From Thalassomonas actiniarum (GTDB lineage Bacteria > Pseudomonadota > Gammaproteobacteria > Enterobacterales > Alteromonadaceae): 64,000 bases of DNA. The notes beneath the pieces are model-generated. The model worked only from the letters and a program-made list of their open reading frames with translations. It made no database searches and was not told the DNA's origin. The stretch lies in the NCBI RefSeq assembly GCF_000948975.2, contig NZ_CP059735.1, positions 5,578,603 to 5,642,602 of the forward strand. The letters run 5' to 3'. A program made the translations under genes and the position numbers. This document shows, in pieces, positions 9,602-19,492 of this stretch. Each line of letters starts with the position of its first letter. The first letter of the stretch is position 1.

Positions 9602-11350
9602 ATGAATCTGACCCGCCTGGCTTTACTCCCGGTTTCGGCAATTTTATCCCTCTCCCTTGGCGCCTGTGTGTCACAGCCGGGCCAAAAAGCAAATTTGGCC
9701 CATGAACAGAGCATGCCGCCAGCGTTTTATGGCAGCCAAAATCCCTTTGCCTCAGAGTCGGTTTATTTCCTGTTAACCGACAGGTTTGTCGATGGCGATC
9801 CCAGCAATAACCAGGAAGATCAAGGGGGTGAATATCCCACCTTTAACCGGGTACTCAAGGGAGAAAACGGTGAACAGGCCAATGTCGGCTATATGGGGGG
9901 CGACTTTAAAGGGGTACTGGATAACGCGAATTATATCAGGGACATGGGCTTTACTTCGGTATGGCTGACGCCGATAGTCGACAATCCGGACCAGGCCTTT
10001 AGCGGCGGAGAAGAAGTCACCTATGGCGCCTATTACAAAGACGGCGGTAAAACCGGTTATCACGGCTACTGGGGCACAAACTTCTACAAGGTAGACGAAC
10101 ACCTGCCGTCAAAAGATTTAACCTTTGCCGATTTTACCCGTAAGTTAAAGCAGGAACACCAACTGAACTTTATCCTCGACATAGTAGCCAACCACGGTTC
10201 ACCGGCTTACAGCATGCCCGAGCAGCAGGGGAATTTCGGCAAAATCTTCAATGAACAGGGACAGCTGATTGCCGACCACCAAAATATCCATCCGGAAAAG
10301 CTGGATAAGAACAATCCCCTGCATGCCTTTTATAATACCCATACCGGCCTGGCCCAGCTTTCAGATGTCGATGAAAACAACGAAGCGGCACTGGATTATT
10401 TTACCGGGGCTTATTTGAAATGGATTGACCAGGGGGTACATGCTCTCAGGGTAGATACCATCAAGGAAATGCCCCATGCTTTCTGGAAAAAATTATTTGA
10501 CCGCATCCGCGCGGTCCATCCGGAGATCTTTATTTTCGGCGAAAGCTATTCCTACGAGGCAGAATTTATCGCCGAACATACCCGGGAAGAAAACGGCGGC
10601 GCCAGCGTACTGGACTTTCCCGGCAGAAAAGCCATCACCGGCGTGTTTGAAAATCCCGAAAGCGACTTTAGGGAGCTTTTGTCTTACCTGCATTTAGATG
10701 ACGGCGTCTACCAGAATCCCTATGAGCTGATGACCTTTTACGACAACCACGATATGGAGCGCATGAATGCCTCCGACATGGGCTTTGTCGATGCCAATAA
10801 CTGGCTATTTACTTCCCGCGGCATTCCGGTGATTTATTACGGTTCAGAAATGAACTTTATGACCGGCAAGCCGGAGCACCAGGGTAACCGCAACTATCTC
10901 GGCCAGGACAGGATAGAAGAGGCAAAAAGCCATGTTATCCACAATGAACTAAAACAAATCGCCGGACTGAGAAAAGCCACCCCGGCCCTGCAACGGGGAT
11001 TACAGCTTAACCTTGACTTTAACGGGCAAACCGCAAGTTTCTACCGGGTATATCAGGACAAGGGCATCAGCCAAACCGCGTTAGTGCTGTTAAACAAAGG
11101 GGACAAGGCCGCCGATTTTAACATCAGCGAAAAGCTGAGCAGCGGCCGCTGGACGGACGCCATCAGCGGCGAACAATACCTGGTTGATGATAGCAATGCC
11201 GCCATCAATACCCGGGTGAAAGCACACGGGGTTAAGGTGTTGCTGCTAAATGCCCGGGCGAACCACCCTCAACTGCTCGCCGAACTGGCAAAACAGCAAG
11301 AGAGCTTATTTCCTGTCAGTGCAAAAAAGACTGAAATCGCTGCCCATTAG
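9602..11350 (+). CDS. GH13 alpha-amylase-family lipoprotein
   Basis: 582 residues with a lipoprotein signal ending LSLGAC (Cys about residue 22), so probably membrane-anchored. The GH13 barrel motifs are all present: DIVANHG near residue 192, LRVDTIKE with the nucleophile Asp near 284, FGESYS with the acid/base Glu near 313, and YDNHD near 379. It hydrolyses or rearranges alpha-1,4-glucans and would supply oligosaccharides to the divergent GH31 glucosidase. Cyclomaltodextrinase-like or amylase activity cannot be separated from sequence alone. Confidence 0.92.
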   Translation: MNLTRLALLPVSAILSLSLGACVSQPGQKANLAHEQSMPPAFYGSQNPFASESVYFLLTDRFVDGDPSNNQEDQGGEYPTFNRVLKGENGEQANVGYMGGDFKGVLDNANYIRDMGFTSVWLTPIVDNPDQAFSGGEEVTYGAYYKDGGKTGYHGYWGTNFYKVDEHLPSKDLTFADFTRKLKQEHQLNFILDIVANHGSPAYSMPEQQGNFGKIFNEQGQLIADHQNIHPEKLDKNNPLHAFYNTHTGLAQLSDVDENNEAALDYFTGAYLKWIDQGVHALRVDTIKEMPHAFWKKLFDRIRAVHPEIFIFGESYSYEAEFIAEHTREENGGASVLDFPGRKAITGVFENPESDFRELLSYLHLDDGVYQNPYELMTFYDNHDMERMNASDMGFVDANNWLFTSRGIPVIYYGSEMNFMTGKPEHQGNRNYLGQDRIEEAKSHVIHNELKQIAGLRKATPALQRGLQLNLDFNGQTASFYRVYQDKGISQTALVLLNKGDKAADFNISEKLSSGRWTDAISGEQYLVDDSNAAINTRVKAHGVKVLLLNARANHPQLLAELAKQQESLFPVSAKKTEIAAH

Positions 11351-11509
11351 GCCCTACTTGTAAGACAACAACGGACAATCAGCATAAATAAGATAACATT
11401 CATTTGAAAAGTTTTTATTGCTGATTGCCCGGCCCCGGGTTATCTGCTAAAAATACCTGTCAGCAAAGATGTTTTAGCAATCGTTTAGCAAGAATAAAGC
11501 GGGAGAGTA

Positions 11510-11938
11510 ATGATGTGGTTTCAGACGGAAATAACCCTGGCGGCGAGGGGGCGTGGTTTTCATTTAATCACAGATGAAGTTGAGCATAACCTGCCCCAGC
11601 TAGCCTCAATAAAATGCGGCTTGCTGCATTTATTTATTAAACACACTTCCGCTTCCTTGACCATCAATGAAAACGCCGACCCCACGGTAAGATCGGATAT
11701 GGAAGAGCACTTTAACCACTTTGTTCCCGCCGATGCCATCTATTACCAGCATATTTATGAAGGCAGCGACGATATGCCCGCCCATATCAAGGCCAGCACT
11801 TTAGGCAATAATCTCACTATCCCGATCAGCAAGGGCCAGCTCAATATCGGCATATGGCAGGGAATTTATCTTGGCGAGCACAGGAACCACGGCGGTAAAC
11901 GCACCCTGGTGGCTACCATTCAAGGAGAAACGCTTTAA
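11510..11938 (+). CDS. yjbQ: YjbQ/UPF0047 family protein
   Basis: 142 residues, the typical full length. The conserved segments [19 protein letters not shown] and the C-terminal [10 protein letters not shown] are those of the YjbQ family, some members of which show weak thiamine-phosphate synthase activity; the physiological role is uncertain. GGGAGAG precedes a double ATG at 11510/11513. A damaged copy of its last 63 codons lies 716 bases downstream, beyond a SymE-like toxin gene. Confidence 0.92.
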   Translation: MMWFQTEITLAARGRGFHLITDEVEHNLPQLASIKCGLLHLFIKHTSASLTINENADPTVRSDMEEHFNHFVPADAIYYQHIYEGSDDMPAHIKASTLGNNLTIPISKGQLNIGIWQGIYLGEHRNHGGKRTLVATIQGETL

Positions 11939-12081
11939 CTTTTACTTAGCTCACATGTTTTACCTGCTTTAACAACCGCGACCAGTTAACAGTATTAGTC
12001 AGCTTTATTCGCTATGATAAAGCTGCCGTACCTGCTTTAAGGCACAGCAGCTTGGCTTATGGCCTTTTAAAAAGCCCGGGG

Positions 12082-12366
12082 TTATTTTTCAGCTAACAGG
12101 CTTGGTTCCGCCTGCTTAGGTGTGATGACCAGCTCTGCCTGATTGACAACAATACTGAGCTTTTGCCCGACCGGGAAACCGGCCAACCGCAGCCATTTCC
12201 CCCTGAGCACAACACAGGGCTCAAGCTTGACGGGCACATAGTTAATGCCTATGCCGCGGGTTTTCGTCGCTGTGTTGCAGACCGTTTCCTGTACGGTAAG
12301 TTGCCGATAAATGGGATATTTTACTTTTGCCGAGACTGGCTCTGGCGTATGATGATATTTAGCCAT
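12082..12366 (-). CDS. SymE-family toxin-like protein
   Basis: 94 residues. The C-terminal half, with LRGKWLRLAGFPVGQKL and the following VxVxxxxLVITP strand, matches the SymE fold (AbrB-like) of type I toxins. In E. coli SymE is an SOS-induced RNA/DNA-associated toxin repressed by the antisense RNA SymR. The start is supported by CAGGAG nine bases upstream. A plus-strand antisense RNA over the 5' end could end at the terminator at 12549-12593, but no promoter for it was identified. It sits alone between yjbQ and a yjbQ fragment. Confidence 0.72.
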   Translation of the reverse strand: MAKYHHTPEPVSAKVKYPIYRQLTVQETVCNTATKTRGIGINYVPVKLEPCVVLRGKWLRLAGFPVGQKLSIVVNQAELVITPKQAEPSLLAEK

Positions 12367-12548
12367 GACGTACTCCTGCTGAGTTCGTTGTGGTTAGCGA
12401 CCTCTGGGTGTTGACGCACTCAGGGGTTGCGACTTAAGTTACTACTTTTGCTTTATTGCTTAGTAATAACGCCTGTTATTGCAGCATTTCATTGGTGGAA
12501 GTGTGGCAATAAATGCTCTCCTTTTGGACTTGGATAGCATTATTAAGG

Positions 12549-12593
12549 AAAGACCAATTTACGGGGAAATCAATAGTAGATTGGTCTTTTTTT
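12549..12593 (+). terminator. Intrinsic terminator of unknown transcript
   Basis: 10-bp perfect stem AAAGACCAAT/ATTGGTCTTT, 21-base loop, then T-rich tail. No plus-strand gene precedes it closely; it could end an antisense RNA running against the symE-like gene. Confidence 0.6.
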
Positions 12594-12653
12594 GAGGGAG
12601 ATTTGAAGGCCTTTTTCTTAATTAAAAATGAGAGCACTCCCATCCGTATTTAG

Positions 12654-12842
12654 CAGCATATTTATGAAGGCAGCGACGATATGGCCCATATCAAGGCCAG
12701 CACTTTAGGCAATAATTTCACTATCCCGATCAGCAAGGGGCAGTTCAATATCGGCATATGGCAGGGCATTTATCCTGGCGAGCACAGAAACCACGGCGGT
12801 AAGCGCCCCCTGGTGACCACCATTCAGGGCGAAGGGCAATAA
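12654..12842 (+). pseudogene. Duplicated 3' fragment of yjbQ
   Basis: This stretch aligns with the last 64 codons of yjbQ (from CAGCATATTTATGAAGG onward) and stays in frame to its own TAA. It differs by scattered substitutions and the loss of one codon after GACGATATG. It lacks the N-terminal half and has no start signal, so it is a remnant. Together with intact yjbQ it brackets the symE-like gene as a direct repeat. Confidence 0.88.
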
Positions 12843-13065
12843 AAGCGGCTTAGTTTGAGACTATAATGCCCGTTAAAGCATATGGGAATGATTCAGGGAT
12901 GGGCGAATCCTCAGCCTAACCAAGGCCATAATTAGCGTTAACTCCCCTACTTTCTCCTAAGTCAAGTCAGCTTGCGAATACCAAAAAGAATAAAGACAAT
13001 TAAGTAAATTGCCCGCCTGCCATTTTTCAATTCACGACTGCGGGCCTTTCAGTATTAACTGAGAG

Positions 13066-13698
13066 TTAGCTTTTAACCCGGCGCAGCCCTAATCCCAACA
13101 ACCCTAATCCAAGTATGGCAAAACTCGTCGGCTCCGGCACATCACTTATCGGGTTTAAATCACGCACTACATATATAGCCATATTTTCATCTGCATAATC
13201 GGCAGTATAAGTATAACCACCTTCGATACCGACAATAGTCATATTTGTATACCAATGATTAAAGCCCATGGTTTTCACTTTATCATCTTCATCTTTATAT
13301 AAAGCCCAGAGAAAACGATTGCTGGAATTATGGCGGTAGGGAGAAAAAAGCCTTTTAAAATCCCAACCTTGCTCTTTAAGATCCAGATCAGGGCTTATAT
13401 CGCCATGATCACTATCACTTAATGAAAAGGCAGTGTGGTAAAGATTTTCCACCTCGTTATTGGTTGCTAAACGCCAGCCGTCATTTTGGTCGACTTTTTC
13501 ATGCCAATTGTTCATGCTTGAACCAAATGTACTCCAAAAGCTTAACCAAACCAAACCTTGCTCTTCATCCAATATCCCTCTTTGTCCGGCTGAATCTTCG
13601 CTATCAGCCAAGACCAGGCCGGCACTTGCTTGACCAGATATCACGAAAGCAGTAATTAGGGCTGAGGTTTTAACAAAGTTTTTAATTTTAGCTATCAT
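13066..13698 (-). CDS. PEP-CTERM sorting-signal exported protein
   Basis: 210 residues: signal peptide (residues 1-26, cleavage after ASA), a central domain resembling the Lcl/DUF1566-type fold (repeated DGWRLATNNEVENL style), and a C-terminal PEP-CTERM tripartite signal VPEPTSFAILGLGLLGLGL followed by RRVKS. Such proteins are processed by exosortase and exported with exopolysaccharide. No exosortase is in the window. The central function is unknown. Confidence 0.85.
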   Translation of the reverse strand: MIAKIKNFVKTSALITAFVISGQASAGLVLADSEDSAGQRGILDEEQGLVWLSFWSTFGSSMNNWHEKVDQNDGWRLATNNEVENLYHTAFSLSDSDHGDISPDLDLKEQGWDFKRLFSPYRHNSSNRFLWALYKDEDDKVKTMGFNHWYTNMTIVGIEGGYTYTADYADENMAIYVVRDLNPISDVPEPTSFAILGLGLLGLGLRRVKS

Positions 13699-14101
13699 AG
13701 GTACTTCTTTTTGCTCATAATTTGTAATGCTGCGGATTCTACAAAGGCAAGACTTAAGTTACAACTATTTAACCATTACATCACATTACACCTAGATGTT
13801 CGCTACAGACGGACAGGATAAAATACCTCAATGCGAAATCATGCATTTTCGCCAGCGGAAGTCGCAGTGATTTCGCCGATAGTGGTGATGGCAAGTAAAG
13901 AGAGGAACAACCACGAAAAAACGATTAAAGTAGAAGGGATAACAGCCTGCCGATCGCACTTACTTCATACTGGGGCAAACAATGGCAGGCAAGCTTGTAA
14001 CGGTATTGGCTGTACAATTAACTTATCTGCCAGACCCGCTTTGTCCCGCTACGGTCAAAACAAAAAACTTGACTCAAGTTGACAGCCCGCCGCCTGTCCG
14101 T
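13699..14101. other. 403-bp intergenic stretch without a recognised gene
   Basis: Between the PEP-CTERM gene and alr. Only an inverted repeat GCGAAA/TTTCGC at 13833-13852 stands out. A short open frame across 13831-14082 has no recognisable protein character. Confidence 0.5.
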
Positions 14102-15187
14102 TTACACCACTTCTATCTGTACTCGCCGGGTAATATTACATAACAGCTCGTAGGGTATAGTAGTAGCATGCAGGGCAATTTCCTCAACCGGCAGCCCCTG
14201 CCCCCATAAAATAGCCAAATCTCCTACCTCATCCCGGGAGTCTTTTCCAAGGTCCACTGTGATCATATCCATGGACACCCGCCCGACCAGCGGTACCCGG
14301 CGGCCATTCACCAATACCGGGGTGCCGTTACCGGCATGGCGGGGATAGCCGTCGCCATAACCTATGGCAATCACGCCGATAGTCGTATCTTCTGAGCTTA
14401 CCCAGGCAGCACCATAACCCACGGCTTCCCCTGCTTTTAAAGCACGTACCGCAATCAGGCTCGACTGCAGCGTCATCACAGGTTTGATCCCCAGACTTTG
14501 TGCACTTTGTTCGGGTGCCGCCATAGGCGATACGCCGTATAAAATCAGTCCGGGGCGGATCCAGTCGTATCGGGTTTGCGGCCAGGCATAGCTGCCGGCG
14601 GAATTGGCCAGCGACTTTTCATTATTATAACTTGCCGTTAATTGCTCAAATAACGCCAGCTGGCTATTGGTGACGGGGTTTTCTTTGTCATCGGCACAGC
14701 CTAAATGGCTCATCAGCACTATATCCGGGTCAACATTATCGCTTGCCGAAAGTGCCTGATAAAAATCATCAAAGTCTTCCGGGTTTATCCCTAACCTGTG
14801 CATGCCGGTATCTATTTTCAGCCAGACTTTTAATGGTTTTTCCAGCTGTGTCCGGGTAAGGGCATCAAGCTGTTGCCGGTTGTGTACTATGGTTTGCAGG
14901 TTATTGACCGCCAGAATCGGCAAGTCCTGCTCGGTAAAAAAACCTTCCAGCAAGACGATAGGTTTAACCACGCCGGCGGCACGCAGGGCCAGTGCTTCAT
15001 CGAGGCGGGCAACGCCGAAGGCATCTGCCTGGGGCAAGGCGCGGGCGATGCGCTCCAGGCCATGGCCATAACCATTGGCTTTTAGCACCGCCAATACCTT
15101 GGCCTTGGGAGCAAAAGTTTTTACCCGGTTGAAATTATCCACCAGGGCCTGGCGGTCGATCACCGCCGTTGCAGTTGTTAATGTCAC
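14102..15187 (-). CDS. alr: Alanine racemase
   Basis: 361 residues, usual length. It interconverts L- and D-alanine with PLP for peptidoglycan synthesis. The PLP lysine is Lys36 in VLKANGYGHG and the opposite-face catalytic Tyr lies in VGYGAAW. The start codon is GTG, 15 bases after the dnaB stop, so dnaB-alr form an operon, a common arrangement in gammaproteobacteria. Confidence 0.96.
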   Translation of the reverse strand: MTLTTATAVIDRQALVDNFNRVKTFAPKAKVLAVLKANGYGHGLERIARALPQADAFGVARLDEALALRAAGVVKPIVLLEGFFTEQDLPILAVNNLQTIVHNRQQLDALTRTQLEKPLKVWLKIDTGMHRLGINPEDFDDFYQALSASDNVDPDIVLMSHLGCADDKENPVTNSQLALFEQLTASYNNEKSLANSAGSYAWPQTRYDWIRPGLILYGVSPMAAPEQSAQSLGIKPVMTLQSSLIAVRALKAGEAVGYGAAWVSSEDTTIGVIAIGYGDGYPRHAGNGTPVLVNGRRVPLVGRVSMDMITVDLGKDSRDEVGDLAILWGQGLPVEEIALHATTIPYELLCNITRRVQIEVV

Positions 15188-15202
15188 GAGTCGGAGAAAC
15201 CC

Positions 15203-16621
15203 TTAATCTTCTTCTAATACATGCGGACCGGCATAATTGTCAAAGCGGGAGAATTGCCCCTGGAAGGTCAGCGGCACCCGGCCTATCGGACCGTTACGCT
15301 GTTTACCGATAATGATCTCCGCCATACCTTTAAATTCCGAGTCGTCATGGTAGACCTCATCCCGGTAGATGAACATGATCAAGTCGGCATCCTGCTCGAT
15401 CGCTCCCGATTCACGCAAATCCGAGTTTACCGGGCGTTTATCGGCACGTTGCTCCAAACTACGGTTTAGCTGCGACAGGGCAATAACCGGCACTTCCAGC
15501 TCTTTTGCCAGCGCTTTTAATGAACGGGAGATTTCCGAGATTTCCAGGGTACGGTTGTCCGAGAGCGCCGGTACCCGCATCAGCTGCAGGTAATCTATCA
15601 TGATCATGCTTAAACCGCCGTGATCCCGGGCAATACGCCGGGCACGGGAGCGGACATCGGTGGGGGTGAGGCCAGCGGCATCATCGATATACATCTTGCC
15701 TTGCTCCATCATCAAACCCATGGTAGATGATAACCGCGCCCAATCCTCGTCATCAAGCTGACCGGTACGAATTTTCGTCTGATCGATACGCCCCAGGGAG
15801 GCCAGCATCCTCATCATCAACTGCTCTGAAGGCATCTCCAGGCTGAAGATAAGCGCAGGTTTGTCCTCCATCATGGCGGCATTTTCCGCCAAGTTCATAG
15901 CAAAAGTGGTTTTACCCATGGACGGACGGGCGGCCACGATAATTAAGTCCGAAGGCTGCATCCCGGCGGTCATCTTATCGAGATCGGCAAAACCGGTAGA
16001 GACCCCGGTAACACCGTCATGAGGCTGTTGGTAAAGTTTTTCGATACGGTCTACGGTTTTTTCCAACACCGAGGTGATATTTTCCGGGCCTTCGGATTTA
16101 TTAGCCCTTTGCTCGGCAATTTTAAACACTTTGGTTTCGGCAAAATCGAGCAGATCGGCACTGGTGCGCCCCTGGGTATCGTAACCGGCTTCGGCAATTT
16201 CATTGGCAACACTGATCATTTCCCGGGTGACCGCACGTTCACGGACAATTTCCGCATAAGCGGTAATGTTGGCGGCACTCGGGGTATTTTTCATCATCTC
16301 GGCGAGATAAACAAAACCGCCGGCGTCTTCGAGTTTTTGATCGTTTTCCAGCGATTCCGACAAGGTGATCAAATCCACGGGTTCGCCCAGTTCAATTAAG
16401 GCGCCGATAGATTCAAAGATCACCCGGTGTGCCCGGCTGTAAAAGTCCGCGGCCACCACCCTTTCACTGACCCGGTCCCAGGTCTCGTTATCCAGCAGCA
16501 GACCGCCGATCACTGATTGTTCGGCTTCAAGCGAATGCGGCGGTACTTTTAATGCGTCAACCTGCTGGTCACGATCAAAATCTTTGTTCTTTTTAAATTT
16601 AGGTGCCTTGCGCTCGGCCAT
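15203..16621 (-). CDS. dnaB: Replicative DNA helicase
   Basis: 472 residues, matching E. coli DnaB (471). N-terminal DnaG-interaction domain (HSLEAEQSVIGGLLLD) followed by a RecA-like motor with Walker A ARPSMGKTTFAMN. It unwinds DNA at the replication fork. Upstream partner of alr in the same operon. No intein is present. Confidence 0.97.
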   Translation of the reverse strand: MAERKAPKFKKNKDFDRDQQVDALKVPPHSLEAEQSVIGGLLLDNETWDRVSERVVAADFYSRAHRVIFESIGALIELGEPVDLITLSESLENDQKLEDAGGFVYLAEMMKNTPSAANITAYAEIVRERAVTREMISVANEIAEAGYDTQGRTSADLLDFAETKVFKIAEQRANKSEGPENITSVLEKTVDRIEKLYQQPHDGVTGVSTGFADLDKMTAGMQPSDLIIVAARPSMGKTTFAMNLAENAAMMEDKPALIFSLEMPSEQLMMRMLASLGRIDQTKIRTGQLDDEDWARLSSTMGLMMEQGKMYIDDAAGLTPTDVRSRARRIARDHGGLSMIMIDYLQLMRVPALSDNRTLEISEISRSLKALAKELEVPVIALSQLNRSLEQRADKRPVNSDLRESGAIEQDADLIMFIYRDEVYHDDSEFKGMAEIIIGKQRNGPIGRVPLTFQGQFSRFDNYAGPHVLEED

Positions 16622-16874
16622 GAATAACTACCTTGACGATTTTTCTGATCACCGGGATATAAGGACAAATATCACGGTCATTGTATAAGACCGCTAATGT
16701 AGCAGATTATGGCGCTAAGAAGAACATCAAAGCGTAAAGAAAGGGATTAAAAATGCGCGCTCAAAGCTTTATAAGACATAGAATATGCCGATACCAACAA
16801 GCGCTGAAGGATAACTTGCCCGGCCGCAAAAATTCGCCCGGAAAATTAATCTCCCGGGCATATCCGTTTAGCTC

Positions 16875-17822
16875 TTAACGGCTGGCAACCCTGATATTGC
16901 CGCTGACGGTATTGCCCCTGACCGAACCATTACCATTGCCGGTCACAAATTCCAATTTTGAGCTCGGCCCATATTTAGCTTCTACCGCCTTGTCTGAGGT
17001 GAGTTTATTGACTAAGTCGCCCCCGGCATTGGCCTTCAGGCGGAAACTTGCCTGAACGTCCGGCTGAAATTTCAACGCCATATCACCGCTGACACTGCTG
17101 AGTTTAACCAGACCGCTATCATTTAAGTTCAACTGCCCTTCCACATCCCCGCTGACGGTGGATATCGCCAGTTCATCGACCTGTGCCAGATTAAGTTCGA
17201 TTTCACCCGAAACACTTGTCACCTGGACTTCACTGGCCTCGGACTGACTCTTGATATCGCCACTGACGGCTTTCAACTGAAGGCGGCCACTTGATGCCTT
17301 ATCCCGAATATCTCCGCTGACGGTAGAGAGCTGCACCTTGCCAGATAACCCCTTAACTTTAATGTGGCCGCTGACGGTTAACAGTTCCACATGATTGCTG
17401 AGATTTTCCCCGCTAAGATCGCCGCTCACGGTTTTCACGTCAACATTACGGGTTAAGTCCACCAGGGTAACATCGCTGGAAACACCGCCAAAACTTACCC
17501 GGGCATTTTTAGGCACAAAGATGGTCAAATCTGAACCCTGCTCATTCCAGCGGTTATTGCTGTTATGCGGCATCATCACTTTTATTTCGATCAAAGAGCC
17601 CTTTTGCTCAAAGATAAACCCCTCCGCATTATCGTCCAGCTCCCCTTTAACCGAGACCTGGTCTTTATCCCAGCCGGTAATGCTCACATCCCCGTTCGGG
17701 CTTTCGATGCTGATATTGCTGTCCCCGGAGGCGGGCAAGACTTTATCTATCTTTTCCCCGGCCAAAGCCGGCAGCGCCAAGCTTGTCAGTAAAACCGGTA
17801 AAATATATTGAAAAACCTTCAT
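16875..17822 (-). CDS. DUF4097 beta-repeat exported protein
   Basis: 315 residues with a signal peptide ending ALAG and a right-handed beta-repeat domain in which the motif TVSGD/AVSGD/SVSGE recurs about nine times at roughly 18-25-residue spacing, the hallmark of DUF4097. It follows an anti-sigma-like gene by 84 bases and is probably part of the same ECF sigma operon, suggesting an envelope role. No enzymatic motif. Confidence 0.85.
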   Translation of the reverse strand: MKVFQYILPVLLTSLALPALAGEKIDKVLPASGDSNISIESPNGDVSITGWDKDQVSVKGELDDNAEGFIFEQKGSLIEIKVMMPHNSNNRWNEQGSDLTIFVPKNARVSFGGVSSDVTLVDLTRNVDVKTVSGDLSGENLSNHVELLTVSGHIKVKGLSGKVQLSTVSGDIRDKASSGRLQLKAVSGDIKSQSEASEVQVTSVSGEIELNLAQVDELAISTVSGDVEGQLNLNDSGLVKLSSVSGDMALKFQPDVQASFRLKANAGGDLVNKLTSDKAVEAKYGPSSKLEFVTGNGNGSVRGNTVSGNIRVASR

Positions 17823-17906
17823 AATTAACCTCTTTCCGGCAAGTTTCGTTCGCCGGTAAAATTACTTTCTTAAAATTCGTGACTTAACACAGCACTCAAA
17901 ACCAGG

Positions 17907-18452
17907 CTAAATCGATTGCCACTGCGGGCTGTATAACTGCTCGATTAAATCCAGCTCTTGCTGCTGGGTCCAGCGTAATAAACTCAACAAATCGGCATTG
18001 TTGGGATCTTCTGCCAGCGCTTTATTTATCGATGACCTTGCCGCCGCCAGCTGATTCAGCTGGTTCTGCATATCAAGCGGTAACTCGCTTATTTTCGGCT
18101 GGCCAAAACTCACCAACATGGTATTTTTTTGCAATTCAAAATCTTGCTGCATCGCCGCCACTAAGTTTAACTGGCCTGGCTGGCCCTGCTGCGGCGCTAA
18201 ATTCATCCAGGTCAATAATACCGCGGCAATCACGGACGCCGCCCAGGCGAGTGGCATTGTCACCTTATTGGTTTTCATGCCAACGGATGATACCTGCTCA
18301 TTTGTCTGCTGCGGCTTTTGTTGCGGCAGCTGCACCAGTGCCCGCTCAATGCCCGGCCATAAATCACGCTCCGGTGATATTTCTTCAGGCAATTGCTCTA
18401 TCCGGCTCTGTAATGCCTGGTCCGATAGGGGTTTGTTCATCTCGTTACTCAT
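17907..18452 (-). CDS. Membrane anti-sigma-like protein
   Basis: 181 residues from the ATG at 18452 (MSNEMNKPLS). A cytoplasmic N-terminal segment is followed by a single membrane helix (PLAWAASVIAAVLLTWM, about residues 74-90) and a periplasmic part. This layout, and the 4-base overlap with the upstream ECF sigma gene, fits an anti-sigma factor. It lacks a clear zinc HxxxCxxC motif, so it may be of another class. Confidence 0.75.
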   Translation of the reverse strand: MSNEMNKPLSDQALQSRIEQLPEEISPERDLWPGIERALVQLPQQKPQQTNEQVSSVGMKTNKVTMPLAWAASVIAAVLLTWMNLAPQQGQPGQLNLVAAMQQDFELQKNTMLVSFGQPKISELPLDMQNQLNQLAAARSSINKALAEDPNNADLLSLLRWTQQQELDLIEQLYSPQWQSI

Positions 18453-19006
18453 TCTTCCACCCACTCTTTTAGCAAACTTCTTGCCCTGTGATATTGCGCC
18501 TTACTTGAACCGACCGCCATATTAAGCATTTTGGCAATTTCCTCATGCCGGTAGCCTTCAACGGCAAATAAAACAAACACCAACCGGGCGCGCTCGGGTA
18601 ATTTCATAATTTGTTTGTCCAGCTCGTGCAGCTCAGGCATCTCGGCACTGTCTTCCGCCTGCGGCTGGTCTTCGATACTGAAAACCCGCTGCAGCCAGTT
18701 TTTCTGCTTTCTTAAATGTGCCAGTACTATGTTGGTGGCCACACTGTGCAGCCAGGTGGTGAACTTACTTTCACCGCGAAAATTGGCAATTTTTTGCCAT
18801 AACTGCACAAAAACTTCCTGACAAACATCTTCGGCACTGTTTTTATCCGCCAGCATACGCCAGCACAACGCGTAAACCCTGCGATGATGCAGCTGATATA
18901 AGTGATGAAATGCCTGCTGATCTCCTTGCTGGGCAGCTTTAATCCACTGCTGCTCCTGATCGGCAAGAAAAACCTTCTGCGCATCAATTATTGTTGAATT
19001 GTCCAA
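18449..19006 (-). CDS. ECF RNA polymerase sigma factor
   Basis: 185 residues with sigma region 2 (about 25-95, QEVFVQLWQKIANFRGESKF) and region 4 (about 125-180, GYRHEEIAKMLNMAVGSSKA). It heads the sigma, anti-sigma and DUF4097 operon and overlaps the anti-sigma gene by 4 bases. Its own promoter should lie in 19007-19100. The stimulus is unknown. Confidence 0.92.
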   Translation of the reverse strand: MDNSTIIDAQKVFLADQEQQWIKAAQQGDQQAFHHLYQLHHRRVYALCWRMLADKNSAEDVCQEVFVQLWQKIANFRGESKFTTWLHSVATNIVLAHLRKQKNWLQRVFSIEDQPQAEDSAEMPELHELDKQIMKLPERARLVFVLFAVEGYRHEEIAKMLNMAVGSSKAQYHRARSLLKEWVEE

Positions 19007-19492
19007 TCAGCCTGCTCTCGTATTAACCAAATGTGTCGTGTTAAAAGATTAGATGCAGTATGCCGGAAAAGGGTTTAAAGGAAAGGATAATTTTTTAACT
19101 TTTATTTGTTTTCAAAGAAATAAAAAGCAATTTAACCCCTAACGGTAAAAATAATGGCTATGGGGTTCGAGAAAGGTACTGGAAAGGCTTTATTTCCCGT
19201 TAACGCAAACAAAGAATCGATGAAAGGTTTGCCCTGATTGCCAGGAGTCGGAAACCGAAATATTGAAATGAAAAATAACAGGGGGAAAGTGGTAGGAAGC
19301 TTGGAGAGGTGAAAAATCAGGAACAGTTGTTCAGATAAGCCTTTGTAATGTTGTGTAATGTCATCCGTATTGGCGGCCATGTTAGATTAACGCCGTATTA
19401 ACTTTTAGCAACAAGTAATTTAAAAGGCGCCATCGGCCAGAGAGGCAGGTTATCAGCGTTTTATTATCAAGAATAAAAATAAGGAAAAATGA
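19007..19492. other. 486-bp intergenic stretch without a convincing gene
   Basis: Divergent promoter region between the ECF sigma operon (minus) and a lipoprotein gene (plus). A/T-rich in 19080-19150. A minus-strand frame at 19132-19380 lacks protein-like composition and is not called. Confidence 0.5.

Noticed and set aside
13831-14082. Small plus-strand gene between the PEP-CTERM gene and alr
   Set aside because: No recognisable protein features and no clear translation start.
19132-19380. 82-codon minus-strand frame upstream of the ECF sigma factor
   Set aside because: No domain, no good ribosome site, composition unlike neighbouring genes.
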